Part shown: positions 55,725 through 64,000 of the stretch, piece by piece
Numbering within the stretch: position 1 is the stretch's first letter
How the letters are laid out: every line of letters starts with the position of its first letter
Assembly: GCA_030549795.1 (NCBI GenBank)
Contig: JAUQQO010000010.1
Coordinates: 1-64,000 of the forward strand
Reading direction: 5' to 3'
Length of the DNA: 64,000 bases
From: Pseudomonadota bacterium
Lineage (GTDB): Bacteria; Pseudomonadota; Alphaproteobacteria; Geminicoccales; Geminicoccaceae
Notes under the pieces: model-generated
What the model was told of the DNA's origin: nothing
The model's database searches: none
Seen by the model: the letters and a program-made list of their open reading frames with translations, nothing else
Made by a program: the position numbers and the translations under genes

Positions 55725-55777
55725 GCCGGGAAAACGGCCGCCGATCCCTGGGGCGGCAGAAAAGGAGCGGGCGAACA

Positions 55778-56581
55778 GTGGCGGCGGTCGTCGCGCAACG
55801 GGTCGATCGAGTTGAGGATCGGGAGGCGGATCGCCCGCCAAGAGCGCGCACCGCTCCATCACACGCGCTCAGCTGCGCCGAGATCTCGAAGAGCTATGGC
55901 GGCCGCCTCGTGGTCGATCGGGTGAGCCTGTTCGTGGCCCCGGGCGAGGCGGTGGGCCTTTTGGGTCCCAACGGGGCGGGAAAGACGACCTGTTTTTACA
56001 TCCTAAGCGGCCTTGTGGCCCCCGACAGTGGGCGCGTGCTCCTCAATGGGGTGGATGTCACCGACCTTCCCATCTACCGTCGCGCCCAGCTCGGCATCGG
56101 CTATCTGCCGCAAGAGTCCTCGATCTTCCGCGGTCTGTCGGTGGAGGACAATCTCCTCGCCGTGCTCGAGTTGCACGAACCCGACAAGAAGCGCCGTCGC
56201 GCCCGTTTAGAACGGCTGCTCGTCGAATTCGGTCTTGCGCATGTGCGCCGCTCGTCGGCACTCGCGCTCTCCGGGGGCGAGCGGCGGCGTACCGAGATCG
56301 CGCGCGCGCTCGCCGCCGATCCGCGCTACATGTTGCTCGACGAACCCTTGGCCGGGATCGATCCCATCAACGTGGGCGAGATCCGTGACCTTGTCGCGCA
56401 CCTCAAAGAGCGCGGGATCGGCGTGCTGATCACCGACCACAATGTGCGGGATACGCTTTCGATCGTCGACCGCGCCTATATTCTGCACGAGGGCAAGGTC
56501 TTGCGCGAAGGAACTCCGGCCGAGATCGTCGCCGACCCCTTGGTGCGGCGCGTCTATCTCGGGGACCGGTTCACCCTGTAG
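55778..56581 (+). CDS. lptB: LPS export ABC transporter ATP-binding protein LptB
   Basis: The 267-residue ATPase drives LPS extraction with LptFG. It has Walker A LLGPNGAGKTT, Q-loop GIGYLPQESSIFRGLSVEDN (LptB-type), signature ALSGGERRRTEIARAL, Walker B MLLDEPLAGIDP and switch His in LITDHNV. Compared with family members it carries about 25 extra N-terminal residues; a later start near residue 25-30 is possible. It stands 12 bases before rpoN. Confidence 0.95.
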   Translation: MAAVVAQRVDRVEDREADRPPRARTAPSHALSCAEISKSYGGRLVVDRVSLFVAPGEAVGLLGPNGAGKTTCFYILSGLVAPDSGRVLLNGVDVTDLPIYRRAQLGIGYLPQESSIFRGLSVEDNLLAVLELHEPDKKRRRARLERLLVEFGLAHVRRSSALALSGGERRRTEIARALAADPRYMLLDEPLAGIDPINVGEIRDLVAHLKERGIGVLITDHNVRDTLSIVDRAYILHEGKVLREGTPAEIVADPLVRRVYLGDRFTL

Positions 56582-56593
56582 GGCCCTTGCGCC

Positions 56594-58039
56594 ATGTCGA
56601 TCGCCGGCCTCCGTCTCGAGCTCAAGCAGAGCCAAGGGCTCGTGTTGACCCCCCAGCTGCAGCAGGCGCTGCGCCTTCTGCAGCTCAACAATCTCGAGCT
56701 TTGCGAGCTCATCGCGCGCGAGCTGGTCGAAAATCCGTTCCTTGTACGCGCCGACGAGCAAATGATTCCAGCATCGGCGCGCCGCGAGCGCGAAGCTGAG
56801 CTCTCGGGTCAGCTTCCGCCCGCCTTCGCCGCTTCGGACGAGGACGGGTGGAGCCCGCCGCCGGCGACACCGGCTGCCGACTGCCGCCTGCGGGTCGCGC
56901 GCACCAACCCCGCCGAGGACGACGACCGCCTCTTGCGCGAGGCCAATCTCACCCGCCCGCCCACGCTCGCCGAGCATCTGCGCGCCCAGCTCGTGCGCTT
57001 GCCGTTGCCCGCCCCGGTGGCGGCCATCGCCCGCACGCTCTGCGACTGGCTCGATGCCGATGGCTATTTGCGCGAAGACGACGCGGAGCTCGCATCTGCG
57101 CTCGCTGCGCGTCCCGATGATGTGGCGGCGGCGCGCGCTGCGATTCTGGCCTGTGAGCCCACGGGCTGCGGTGCGCGCGATCTGCGCCAATGTCTTGCCG
57201 CCCAGCTCAAAGAGCGCAACCGGCTGGATCCGGCGATGGCGATCTTGCTCGACCATCTACCGCTTGTAGCGCGCGCCGACTTCGCTGCCCTACAGCGGGT
57301 CTGTCGGGTCGGGCTCGAGGACATCAAGGAGATGATCGCCGAGATCAAGGCGCTCGATCCGCGCCCCGGTCTCTCTTTCGCTCCCTCCGAGCCGATCACC
57401 GTGGTTCCCGATCTTTTGGTCCATCGCTCCGGCGACAGCTGGCGCATCGCGCTCAACCGAGCGACGCTGCCGAAAGTCCTCGTCGATCGCGACTATTACG
57501 TCGAGCTCAATCGGCGATCGCGGCTGCGCAGCGAGAAGGAATTCTTAAGCGAGCGCTATCAGGCGGCGAGCTGGCTCGTGAAAGCCCTCGACCAACGCGC
57601 CCGCACCCTCCTTAAGGTGGCGCGCGCCGTGTTCATCCGCCAGCGCGGCTTCCTCGAGCAAGGTCCAAGCGGCCTTAAGCCGCTCGTGTTGCGCGAGATC
57701 GCGGAAGCCACGGGATTGCACGAGAGCACGGTGAGCCGGGCTACGGCCGACAAATATGTCGCGACCCCGCGCGGGACGCTGCCCTTGCGCTATTTCTTCA
57801 CTACCGCCCTTGCCGATTCGGCGGGCGGAGAGGGCCACAGCGCGGAGGCGATCCGCCAGGAGATCCGCCGCATGATCGACAACGAACCGGCCGATGCCGT
57901 GCTCTCCGACGACCAAATCGTGGCCTTGTTGCGCGCCCGCGGCGTCGTCATTGCCCGCCGCACGGTCGCGAAATACCGCGAATCGCTCGGCATCCCCTCC
58001 TCGGTTGAGCGCCGACGGGCGAAGGCTTTGATCTCGTGA
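56594..58039 (+). CDS. rpoN: RNA polymerase sigma-54 factor
   Basis: The 481-residue sigma factor starts with the Gln-rich activator-interaction region (LELKQSQGLVLTPQLQQALRL), passes through the core-binding region (LREANLTRPPTLAEHLRAQL; DPRPGLSFAPSEPI) and ends with a helix-turn-helix and the RpoN box ARRTVAKYRESLGI. It reads -24/-12 promoters for nitrogen and other functions. It lies between lptB and ptsN in the common alphaproteobacterial order; hpf is missing between rpoN and ptsN. Confidence 0.97.
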   Translation: MSIAGLRLELKQSQGLVLTPQLQQALRLLQLNNLELCELIARELVENPFLVRADEQMIPASARREREAELSGQLPPAFAASDEDGWSPPPATPAADCRLRVARTNPAEDDDRLLREANLTRPPTLAEHLRAQLVRLPLPAPVAAIARTLCDWLDADGYLREDDAELASALAARPDDVAAARAAILACEPTGCGARDLRQCLAAQLKERNRLDPAMAILLDHLPLVARADFAALQRVCRVGLEDIKEMIAEIKALDPRPGLSFAPSEPITVVPDLLVHRSGDSWRIALNRATLPKVLVDRDYYVELNRRSRLRSEKEFLSERYQAASWLVKALDQRARTLLKVARAVFIRQRGFLEQGPSGLKPLVLREIAEATGLHESTVSRATADKYVATPRGTLPLRYFFTTALADSAGGEGHSAEAIRQEIRRMIDNEPADAVLSDDQIVALLRARGVVIARRTVAKYRESLGIPSSVERRRAKALIS

Positions 58040-58100
58040 GCGGCGGTCGTTGTCGCATTCGCCCCGCTTGCCCGAACAGGACAAGAGGGGAGGTTCGTCG

Positions 58101-58565
58101 GTGACCGATCTCGCCTCCCTGCTCACTCCCGAGCGCATTCTTTTGGGCTTGCGCGCAACCAGCAAACGCCAGGTCCTCCAGAGCCTGGCGCAAGCGGCGG
58201 CACGGGTGACCGGTGTTGATACCAGCGTCATCTTAGATGCGCTCGTCCAGCGCGAGCGGCTCGGCACCACCGGCCTTGGCGGTGGGATTGCCATCCCGCA
58301 CGCCCGCATCGCCGATCTCGCCGCACCCACCGCCTTCTTTGCCCGTCTGGCCAAACCCGTCGACTTCGAGGCGATCGACGATCAGCCGGTCGACCTCGTC
58401 TTCCTCCTCCTCGTTCCGGAAGGCGCCGGTGCCGATCACCTCAAGGTGCTCGCGCGCATCGCGCGGCTGTTGCGTGATCCCGATCTTTTGGCCGAGCTGC
58501 GGCGAAGCGAGGATCGCGCGCGCATCTTCGCGCTCTTGTGCGGGAAGGCGGAGCCCGGGCGATGA
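58101..58565 (+). CDS. ptsN: Nitrogen PTS EIIA protein
   Basis: This 154-residue EIIA-Ntr domain has the phosphorylated His in GIAIPHARIADL, and LGGGIAIPHAR and VDLVFLLLVPE are typical. The GTG at 58101 has GGGGAGG eight bases upstream and gives the normal family length; a TTG at 58050 is in frame. It regulates K+ transport, nitrogen and carbon genes by protein contacts. It overlaps hprK by four bases. Confidence 0.94.
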   Translation: MTDLASLLTPERILLGLRATSKRQVLQSLAQAAARVTGVDTSVILDALVQRERLGTTGLGGGIAIPHARIADLAAPTAFFARLAKPVDFEAIDDQPVDLVFLLLVPEGAGADHLKVLARIARLLRDPDLLAELRRSEDRARIFALLCGKAEPGR

Positions 58566-59002
58566 GCGCACCGTCCGCGCAAGCAACCGTGCAGGCCGTG
58601 TGCGTGCGCTGGTTCGGCCGCGGGTTACTCTTGCGCGGCACTCCCGGCAGTGGGAAATCCGATCTCGCGCTGCGCTTGATCGAAGCGGGAGCCGATCTCG
58701 TCGCGGACGATCTTTTGCGCCTCGAGCGACGCGGGGCGCAGCTCGTTGCCCGCCCGGTCGCGCTTGAAGGGGCGATCGAAGCGCGTGGCCAGGGGCTCTT
58801 CCGCTTGCCGGCTTTGCCCGAGCAGGTGCTCGATCTCGTGATCGAATGTCTCGAGCGGCCGGGCCCCCGGCTGCCGGAGCCACAACGCGCCGAGTTCTTG
58901 GGCGTCGCGTTGCCGCAGATCGCCCTTTTGGCCCGCGATCCCTCGGCGGTGGCGCGCATCCGCCTCGTCCTCTTCGCTCGTCCGCTGGGTCTTGGGCCAT
59001 GA
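58562..59002 (+). CDS. hprK: HPr kinase/phosphorylase, short form
   Basis: The 146-residue protein is the C-terminal catalytic domain only, the usual alphaproteobacterial form. It has the P-loop LLRGTPGSGKSDLALRLIE and the DDLLRLERRG segment, while the classical N-terminal domain of Firmicutes HprK is absent. It phosphorylates HPr on a Ser and links PTS to metabolism. It is translated with ptsN and rapZ through 4-base overlaps. Confidence 0.92.
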   Translation: MSAPSAQATVQAVCVRWFGRGLLLRGTPGSGKSDLALRLIEAGADLVADDLLRLERRGAQLVARPVALEGAIEARGQGLFRLPALPEQVLDLVIECLERPGPRLPEPQRAEFLGVALPQIALLARDPSAVARIRLVLFARPLGLGP

Positions 59003-59880
59003 GCCGCATCGTCATCGTGACCGGCATGTCCGGCGCCGGCCGCAGCTCCTGCCTCAAGATCCTCGAAGATGCCGGCTTTGAGGCGGTCGACAATCTTCCC
59101 TTCCAGCTCCTTACGCGCCTTTTGCGCCCCAACGAAGAACCCGAGCGGCCGCTTGCGGTCGGCATCGACAGCCGCACCCGCGGCCTTGTGCCGAGCGAGC
59201 TCGTGCGCGAGGTGGCGCGCTTTCGCGCCGAGGCGACGACCCCGCTCACCCTCGTCTTCTTCGAGTGCGACGACGAAGTGTTGCAGCGGCGCTATACCGA
59301 GAGCCGCAGGCGCCATCCGCTCGCCGGCGATCGCCCGGTTACGGACGGGATCGCGCGCGAGCGGATCTTCATGGCACCCATCAAGGCGGCGGCGGATCTG
59401 GTCATCGATACGAGCCAGATGAGCCTCGCGGAGCTCAGAAGGCGAGTGCTCGCCGAGTTCGGAAGCGAGGGTGGAGCGGGTCTTACGCTCACCCTCGTCT
59501 CCTTCGCCTTCCGCTACGGCCTGCCGCGCGAGGCCGATATCGTCTTCGATGCTCGTTTCCTCGCCAATCCGCACTATGTCGACGCGTTACGGCCCCTAAG
59601 CGGGCTCGATCCGGAGGTCCGAAGCTTTATTGCCGAGGACCCCGCCTGGGCTGAGGTGCTCGAGCGCTTGGAGGCTCTGCTCGTGCCGCTCCTGCCGCGC
59701 TACCGCGCCGAGGGGAAGACCTATCTGACCATCGCCATCGGCTGCACCGGCGGCAAACACCGCTCGGTCGCACTCGTCGAAGAGCTCGCGCGGCGGCTGC
59801 GCGATCGAGGCTGGGAACCGGCGGTCGTGCACCGCGATCTCGCGCGCGAAGTGTGGACGACCAAGGAAGGCGGACGATGA
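58999..59880 (+). CDS. rapZ: RNase adapter protein RapZ
   Basis: The 293-residue protein has an N-terminal P-loop VTGMSGAGRSSCLK, with Arg where Walker A normally has Lys. It then shows FEAVDNLPFQLL, FFECDDEVLQRRYTESRRRHPL and a C-terminal domain with SFAFRYGLPREADIVFDARFL, GCTGGKHRSVALVEEL and HRD. In enterobacteria RapZ guides RNase E to a small RNA controlling amino-sugar synthesis; the role in this lineage is unknown. It is coupled to hprK and the EIIA-Man gene. Confidence 0.94.
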   Translation: MSRIVIVTGMSGAGRSSCLKILEDAGFEAVDNLPFQLLTRLLRPNEEPERPLAVGIDSRTRGLVPSELVREVARFRAEATTPLTLVFFECDDEVLQRRYTESRRRHPLAGDRPVTDGIARERIFMAPIKAAADLVIDTSQMSLAELRRRVLAEFGSEGGAGLTLTLVSFAFRYGLPREADIVFDARFLANPHYVDALRPLSGLDPEVRSFIAEDPAWAEVLERLEALLVPLLPRYRAEGKTYLTIAIGCTGGKHRSVALVEELARRLRDRGWEPAVVHRDLAREVWTTKEGGR

Positions 59881-60284
59881 TCGGCATCGTGCTCGTCACC
59901 CACGGGCGGCTCGCGGTCGAGTTTCTGGCCGCGCTCGAACATGTGGTCGGACCGCAGCCACAGACCCGCGCCATCTGCATCGACGTCGACGACGATATCG
60001 AGCGGCGCCGGGCCGAGATCCTGCAGGCGGTGCGCGAGGTCGATACGGGCGAGGGTGTGGTTATTCTCACCGACATGTTCGGCGGCACACCGTCCAACCT
60101 CGCGCTTTCCACCCTCGACCGGCCGGGGGTCGAAGTGGTAGCCGGGGTCAATCTGCCGATGCTCGTCAAGCTCGCGAGCGTGCGCGCGAGCTTGCCTCTT
60201 TCCGCTGCCGTCGCCGCGGCGCAAGAAGCCGGGCGCAAGTACATCAACGTCGCCAGCCGCCTGCTCGTGGTCGAGCGGAGCTAA
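59877..60284 (+). CDS. PTS mannose-type EIIA component
   Basis: The 135-residue EIIA-Man fold starts with MIGIVLVTHGRLAVEFL, where His9 is the phosphoacceptor, followed by VVILTDMFGGTPSNLAL. No EIIB or EIIC lies nearby, so it serves as a regulatory phosphocarrier with HPr rather than in sugar import. It overlaps rapZ by four bases and is followed four bases later by ptsH. Confidence 0.92.
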   Translation: MIGIVLVTHGRLAVEFLAALEHVVGPQPQTRAICIDVDDDIERRRAEILQAVREVDTGEGVVILTDMFGGTPSNLALSTLDRPGVEVVAGVNLPMLVKLASVRASLPLSAAVAAAQEAGRKYINVASRLLVVERS

Positions 60285-60288
60285 TCGA

Positions 60289-60570
60289 ATGAGCGAGGCG
60301 CGCGCTCTCCGCTGCGAGGTGGTGATCGTCAACCGTCTGGGCCTGCACGCGCGGGCGGCTGCCCGCTTCGTCAAGCTCGCGGAGCGCTTTCAGGCGGAGA
60401 TCCGCGTCTTTAAAGACGACCTCGAAGTGGCGGGGACCTCCATTCTCGGCCTCATGATGTTGACCGCCGGCACCGGATCCGTCCTCACCCTTGAAGCGCG
60501 CGGGCCGGAAGCGGAAGAAGCGCTGCGCGCCCTGGCCGAGCTCGTCGCCCGCGGCTTTGAGGAGGAGTGA
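60289..60570 (+). CDS. ptsH: Phosphocarrier protein HPr/NPr
   Basis: The 93-residue protein has the active-site His20 in LGLHARAAARFVKLA and the regulatory Ser in GTSILGLMML (the HprK target). It passes phosphate between EI and EIIA proteins. EI (ptsP/ptsI) is not in the window. It ends the hprK-rapZ-EIIA-HPr operon; a 126-base gap to ahcY shows no obvious riboswitch. Confidence 0.94.
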   Translation: MSEARALRCEVVIVNRLGLHARAAARFVKLAERFQAEIRVFKDDLEVAGTSILGLMMLTAGTGSVLTLEARGPEAEEALRALAELVARGFEEE

Positions 60571-60696
60571 GGCGGGCAGCGGTGCCTTGCCGAATGCGCG
60601 CTGCGTGGTCTAAGCCGGCGCTGCGCCCTAAGGCGTCGGCAGAGCGCGCCACCACCCACACCCCATCCCCAAGGTTCGAGCGCGGATGAGAACGCG

Positions 60697-62097
60697 ATGA
60701 CCCTCGCCCAAGACTTCCACGTCGCCGATCTCGGCCTCGCCGAGTGGGGCCGCAAGGAGATCGCCATCGCCGAAAGCGAAATGCCCGGCCTTATGGCGAT
60801 CCGCGAAGAGTACGGGCCGCAAAAGCCGCTCGCTGGAGCGCGCATCGCGGGCTGTCTGCACATGACCATCCAGACCGCGGTGCTCATCGAGACGCTTTTG
60901 CATCTGGGCGCTCAGGTCCGCTGGGCCTCCTGCAACATCTTCTCGACCCAAGACCATGCGGCGGCGGCGATGGCCGCCCGCGGCGTGCCGGTGTTCGCCA
61001 AAAAAGGCGAGACGCTGGAAGAATATTGGGAATTCGTACACAAGATCTTCGAGTGGCCGGATGGCGAGCCGCCCAACCTCATCCTCGACGACGGCGGCGA
61101 TGCCACCTTGCTCGTCATTTTGGGCTCGCGCGCCGAGCGCGATCCAAGCGTGCTCGCCAACCCGCGCAACGAGGAACAAGAGATCCTCTTCGCCGCCATC
61201 CGCCGGCGCCTCGAGACCCGGCCGGGGTGGTACAGCCGCATCCGCGAGTCCATCCGCGGGGTGAGCGAAGAGACGACCACCGGCGTGCACCGGCTCTACG
61301 AGCTGCAGCGCAAGGGCGAGCTGCCGTTCCCGGCCATCAACGTCAACGATTCGGTCACCAAGTCCAAGTTCGACAATCTCTACGGCTGCCGCGAGAGCCT
61401 GATCGACGGCATCCGCCGCGCCACCGACGTCATGATCGCCGGCAAAGTGGCGGTCGTGTGCGGCTTCGGTGACGTCGGCAAGGGCTCGGCTGCGAGCCTG
61501 CGCAGTGCCGGGGCCCGAGTGATCGTCACCGAGATCGACCCCATCTGCGCCCTCCAAGCCGCGATGGAAGGCTATGAGGTGACGACGATGGAGGAGGCAG
61601 CGCCGCGCGGTGACATCTTCGTTACCGCCACCGGCAACATCGACGTCATCACCCTCGAACATATGCGGATGATGAAAGACCGCGCCATCGTCTGCAACAT
61701 CGGTCATTTCGACGCCGAGATCCAGGTCTCCGCTCTGCGCAACTTCCGCTGGCACAGGATCAAGCCACAAGTCGACGAGATCGAGTTCCCAGACGGCAAG
61801 CGCATCATTCTTCTTGCCGAAGGTCGACTCGTCAATTTGGGCTGTGCCACCGGTCATCCGAGCTTCGTCATGTCGGCTTCGTTTTCCAACCAGGTGCTCG
61901 CCCAGATCGAGCTGTGGAAGCACCACGACCGCTACGAGAACAAGGTCTATACCCTGCCCAAAAAGCTGGACGAGAAAGTGGCAGCTCTGCACCTGCCCAA
62001 GCTCGGCGTCAAGCTCACCAAACTCACCCCCGAGCAGGCGGCGTATATCGGTGTCCCGATCGACGGCCCCTTCAAGCCCGACCACTACCGCTACTGA
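60697..62097 (+). CDS. ahcY: Adenosylhomocysteinase
   Basis: The 466-residue cytosolic enzyme hydrolyses S-adenosyl-homocysteine, keeping methylation going. It has the start [18 protein letters not shown], the substrate-binding [10 protein letters not shown]-like [15 protein letters not shown], the NAD-binding [13 protein letters not shown], and the C-terminal [11 protein letters not shown] ending that contacts NAD. The length fits the bacterial type with the extra insert. It follows ptsH in the common alphaproteobacterial order. Confidence 0.98.
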   Translation: MTLAQDFHVADLGLAEWGRKEIAIAESEMPGLMAIREEYGPQKPLAGARIAGCLHMTIQTAVLIETLLHLGAQVRWASCNIFSTQDHAAAAMAARGVPVFAKKGETLEEYWEFVHKIFEWPDGEPPNLILDDGGDATLLVILGSRAERDPSVLANPRNEEQEILFAAIRRRLETRPGWYSRIRESIRGVSEETTTGVHRLYELQRKGELPFPAINVNDSVTKSKFDNLYGCRESLIDGIRRATDVMIAGKVAVVCGFGDVGKGSAASLRSAGARVIVTEIDPICALQAAMEGYEVTTMEEAAPRGDIFVTATGNIDVITLEHMRMMKDRAIVCNIGHFDAEIQVSALRNFRWHRIKPQVDEIEFPDGKRIILLAEGRLVNLGCATGHPSFVMSASFSNQVLAQIELWKHHDRYENKVYTLPKKLDEKVAALHLPKLGVKLTKLTPEQAAYIGVPIDGPFKPDHYRY

Positions 62098-62575
62098 AGC
62101 GACGAACGGCCGGCTCCGTCTCTTCTTGCCGGATCTCGGCGCGACGCGCGAACTGGCCGCCCGCTTGGCCGCGCTGTTGCGCGCGGGCGATCTCGTCGCC
62201 CTTGAAGGGGAGCTGGGGTCGGGAAAGACCGAATTCGCCCGCGCGGTGATCAGCGCGCGCGCGGGGATGCCCTTGGAGGTGCCGAGCCCGAGCTTCACGC
62301 TCGTCCAACGCTACGAGCTCGCCGGGCTCGTCATCACCCATGCCGATCTCTACCGCCTCGCCGATCCCGGCGAAGTGGACGAGCTCGGCCTCGATGAAGC
62401 GCTCGGCGAAGGGGCGCTCATGGTCGAATGGCCCGAGCGGGCGGGCGATCGCTTACCCGCCGACCGCTTGACCGTGCGCCTGCGCGAGCCGCCCGCCGGC
62501 CCGCCCGGTGCCCGCATCGTCGAGCTCGAAGCCGGACCCAGCTGGCGCGCGCGGCTTCAAGCGCTTGCCGGATGA
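62051..62575 (+). CDS. tsaE: tRNA t6A modification ATPase TsaE
   Basis: This small P-loop ATPase supports TsaB-TsaD in making threonylcarbamoyl-adenosine in tRNA. It has Walker [18 protein letters not shown], the [11 protein letters not shown] motif, [22 protein letters not shown], and [12 protein letters not shown]. The start is not clear. Conserved sequence begins near 62102, but no ATG/GTG/TTG fits there; the nearest options are GTG 62051 (47 bases inside ahcY) and TTG 62126. The stop overlaps the amgK start by four bases. Confidence 0.85.
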   Translation: MSRSTAPSSPTTTATEATNGRLRLFLPDLGATRELAARLAALLRAGDLVALEGELGSGKTEFARAVISARAGMPLEVPSPSFTLVQRYELAGLVITHADLYRLADPGEVDELGLDEALGEGALMVEWPERAGDRLPADRLTVRLREPPAGPPGARIVELEAGPSWRARLQALAG

Positions 62576-63519
62576 GCGCGAACGAAGGTGCGGTCGCGGC
62601 CTTTCTTGCCCAAACCGGCTGGCAGGGCGCCGAACTGCACCCGATCGCCGGCGATGCCTCGACTCGGCGCTATTTTCGCCTCCTCCATCCGCGCCGCGGC
62701 CGCGCCGTGCTCGTCGATTCCGCCACCCAGCCGGTCGAACCCTGGCTGTTGGTGCGCGAGAAGCTCGCAGCGAGCGGCATTCGCGTCCCCGCGCTGTTCG
62801 CCGCCGACCCGCTAGCGCGGCTGCTCCTGCTCGAGGACGTGGGCGATCGTCATCTGGATGAGGCGATCGAGAACCGCGACGACGAGCGACGGCTTTATGG
62901 ACGAGCGGCCGAGCTTTTGTGCGCGCTGCGCAGCGTGCCGACCTGCGGCCTGCCGCCGCTCGATCCGCCGACCCTGTGCGCCCAGCTCGAGCTCTTCCTC
63001 GATGAAGTCGCCGGCGCGCTTTGTGAAACCGCCAAAGAGGAGTTCCGCGCCATCTGGCGCGCGCTCTTGCCGCCCGCCTGTGCCGGGCCACAACGGTTCG
63101 TCCATCGCGACCTGCACGCCCGCAACCTCATGGTACTCGATGACGACAAGCTTGTGGTCATCGACTTCCAGGATGCCTTCGAGGGCCCGCTTCTCTATGA
63201 TCTCGTTTCGCTCGTGCAGGATGTTCGACGCGATCTGGACCCTATGGTCGCAGAGGAACTTGTTGCGCGCGTGCTCGCCGCCCATCCCCGTGTGCCGCCC
63301 GAGCAGGCCGAGCTGCAGATGGCGGTGCTCGGAGCGCAGCGCGCACTTCGGATCTTAGGCGTGTTCACCCGCCTTGCCGGTCCCGGCGGCAAACCCGCCT
63401 ACCGGCGCTTCTTGCCGCGCGTGCGGGCGCGGCTCGCGCGCAATCTCACCCATCCCGCCCTGGCGCCGCTCGCTCGCTGGTGGAACGCGCACGCAAAAGC
63501 GATCGCCTTTTTGGAGTGA
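62572..63519 (+). CDS. amgK: Anomeric N-acetyl sugar kinase AmgK-like phosphotransferase
   Basis: The 315-residue aminoglycoside-phosphotransferase fold has IAGDASTRRYFRL near the start, LLLLEDVGDRHL, the Brenner motif RFVHRDLHARNLMV and VVIDFQDAFEGPLLYDL with the metal-binding Asp. AmgK phosphorylates N-acetylmuramate in cell-wall recycling and usually partners with MurU. It overlaps tsaE. The partner murU is not found next to it: addB follows at once. Confidence 0.87.
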   Translation: MSANEGAVAAFLAQTGWQGAELHPIAGDASTRRYFRLLHPRRGRAVLVDSATQPVEPWLLVREKLAASGIRVPALFAADPLARLLLLEDVGDRHLDEAIENRDDERRLYGRAAELLCALRSVPTCGLPPLDPPTLCAQLELFLDEVAGALCETAKEEFRAIWRALLPPACAGPQRFVHRDLHARNLMVLDDDKLVVIDFQDAFEGPLLYDLVSLVQDVRRDLDPMVAEELVARVLAAHPRVPPEQAELQMAVLGAQRALRILGVFTRLAGPGGKPAYRRFLPRVRARLARNLTHPALAPLARWWNAHAKAIAFLE

Positions 63520-63525
63520 GTCGCA

Positions 63526-64000
63526 GTGGGCACGGTCCTCACCATCCCTCCGCACCGCCCCTTTCTCGACAGCCTCGCCCGCTTTCTCCTCGAACAGAAC
63601 GAGGAGCGGCTCGTCGACACGCTCTTGGTGCTGCCGAGCCGACGCGCCTGTCTTGCCGCGCGCGAAGCGTTTTTGCGCGCAAGCGACGGCCGCACGCTGC
63701 TCTTGCCGCGCCTTGTACCAGTGGGCGAACCGGACGAAGCCGAGCTCCTCCTCGATCCCGAAATCGAGTTCGCGCTCCCGCCGCCGCTTCCGCCTCTGCG
63801 CCGGCGCCTGCTCTTGACACGCCTCCTCATCGCTCGCGGCGATCTCACCCTCGAACAGGCGGTCCGCCTGGCTGGCGAGCTCGAGAGCTTCCTGGATGAA
63901 CTGCAGACCGAGGAGGTGGCGCTCGACGGTCTCGATCGCCTCGTCCCCGAAGAACTCGCCGAGCACTGGCAGGAGGTGCTGCGCTTTCTTTCCATCCTGC
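63526..64000 (+). CDS. addB: Double-strand break repair protein AddB, N-terminal part
   Basis: The frame is open to the window end, giving 158 residues. The start VLTIPPHRPFLDSLARFLLEQN and the LVLPSRRACLAAREAFLRA and TLLLPRLVPVGEPDEAELL stretches match alphaproteobacterial AddB, the nuclease/structural partner of AddA in recombinational repair. The GTG at 63526 lies six bases after amgK. The rest of the gene is outside the window. Confidence 0.87.
   Translation, partial: MGTVLTIPPHRPFLDSLARFLLEQNEERLVDTLLVLPSRRACLAAREAFLRASDGRTLLLPRLVPVGEPDEAELLLDPEIEFALPPPLPPLRRRLLLTRLLIARGDLTLEQAVRLAGELESFLDELQTEEVALDGLDRLVPEELAEHWQEVLRFLSIL

Noticed and set aside
60571-60696. Possible SAH riboswitch before ahcY
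   Set aside because: The gap does not show the conserved SAH-riboswitch core that I could recognise by eye; a covariance-model search would settle it.
60628-62298. 556-codon open frame on the minus strand
   Set aside because: Antisense to ahcY; no conserved motif.

Overview
The window is high-GC, gene-dense chromosomal DNA of an alphaproteobacterium. The evidence is the set of gene clusters: ctaC-ctaD-ctaB-small ORF-ctaG-ctaE with DUF983, surf1 and ctaA; kdsD-lptA-lptB-rpoN-ptsN; hprK-rapZ-ptsM-ptsH-ahcY; Tim44/mltA divergent from secB; maf-coaE-dnaQ; and tsaE-amgK-addB. The genus cannot be read from the sequence; a Rhodospirillales-like lineage is a guess. Genes are packed with many 4-base ATGA/GTGA overlaps. 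No rRNA, CRISPR array, insertion sequence or prophage was seen. There is one tRNA gene.

Layout: 1-2856 holds a phosphonate-type ABC importer (phnD end, phnC, two phnE). 2746-7887 is a minus-strand run, read from high to low coordinates: TAXI-type TRAP binding protein, fused TRAP permease, extensin-like lipoprotein, BNR/sialidase-like protein and a PH-like membrane protein. 7958-10117 has a thioredoxin-like protein divergent from argH and a small LptM-like lipoprotein, closed by a hairpin terminator. 10264-17548 is a complete type I Zorya anti-phage operon (zorA, zorB, zorC, zorD on the minus strand). A divergent coiled-coil gene with a RelE-like tail (17603-18724) shares its 54-bp upstream gap. 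18775-22921 has a cupin, trmFO and minCDE. 23074-34709 is housekeeping: mltA, Tim44-like, phosphatase, secB, ilvE, a MarR/response regulator/kinase set, maf, coaE, dnaQ, icd and an M32 carboxypeptidase. 34684-41743 is the aa3-type cytochrome c oxidase operon. 41957-46008 has rsmE, ubiA and ycjX with its DUF697 partner. 46015-53186 has gltB, gltD and an NDUFA9-like reductase. 53286-60570 has tRNA-Leu(CAG), an RNase D-type exonuclease, the KDO/LPS-export genes, sigma-54 and the nitrogen PTS. 60697-64000 has ahcY, tsaE, amgK and the start of addB.

The most interesting accessory part is the Zorya island. ZorA/ZorB should form a MotAB-like, proton-driven membrane complex anchored to peptidoglycan, with ZorC and the SNF2 ATPase ZorD acting in the cytoplasm. 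The divergent gene is not one of the four known type I components and is the best candidate for something undescribed. Several expected neighbours are absent from otherwise familiar clusters (lptC, hpf, murU, lysA), so this lineage has trimmed or scattered standard operons.
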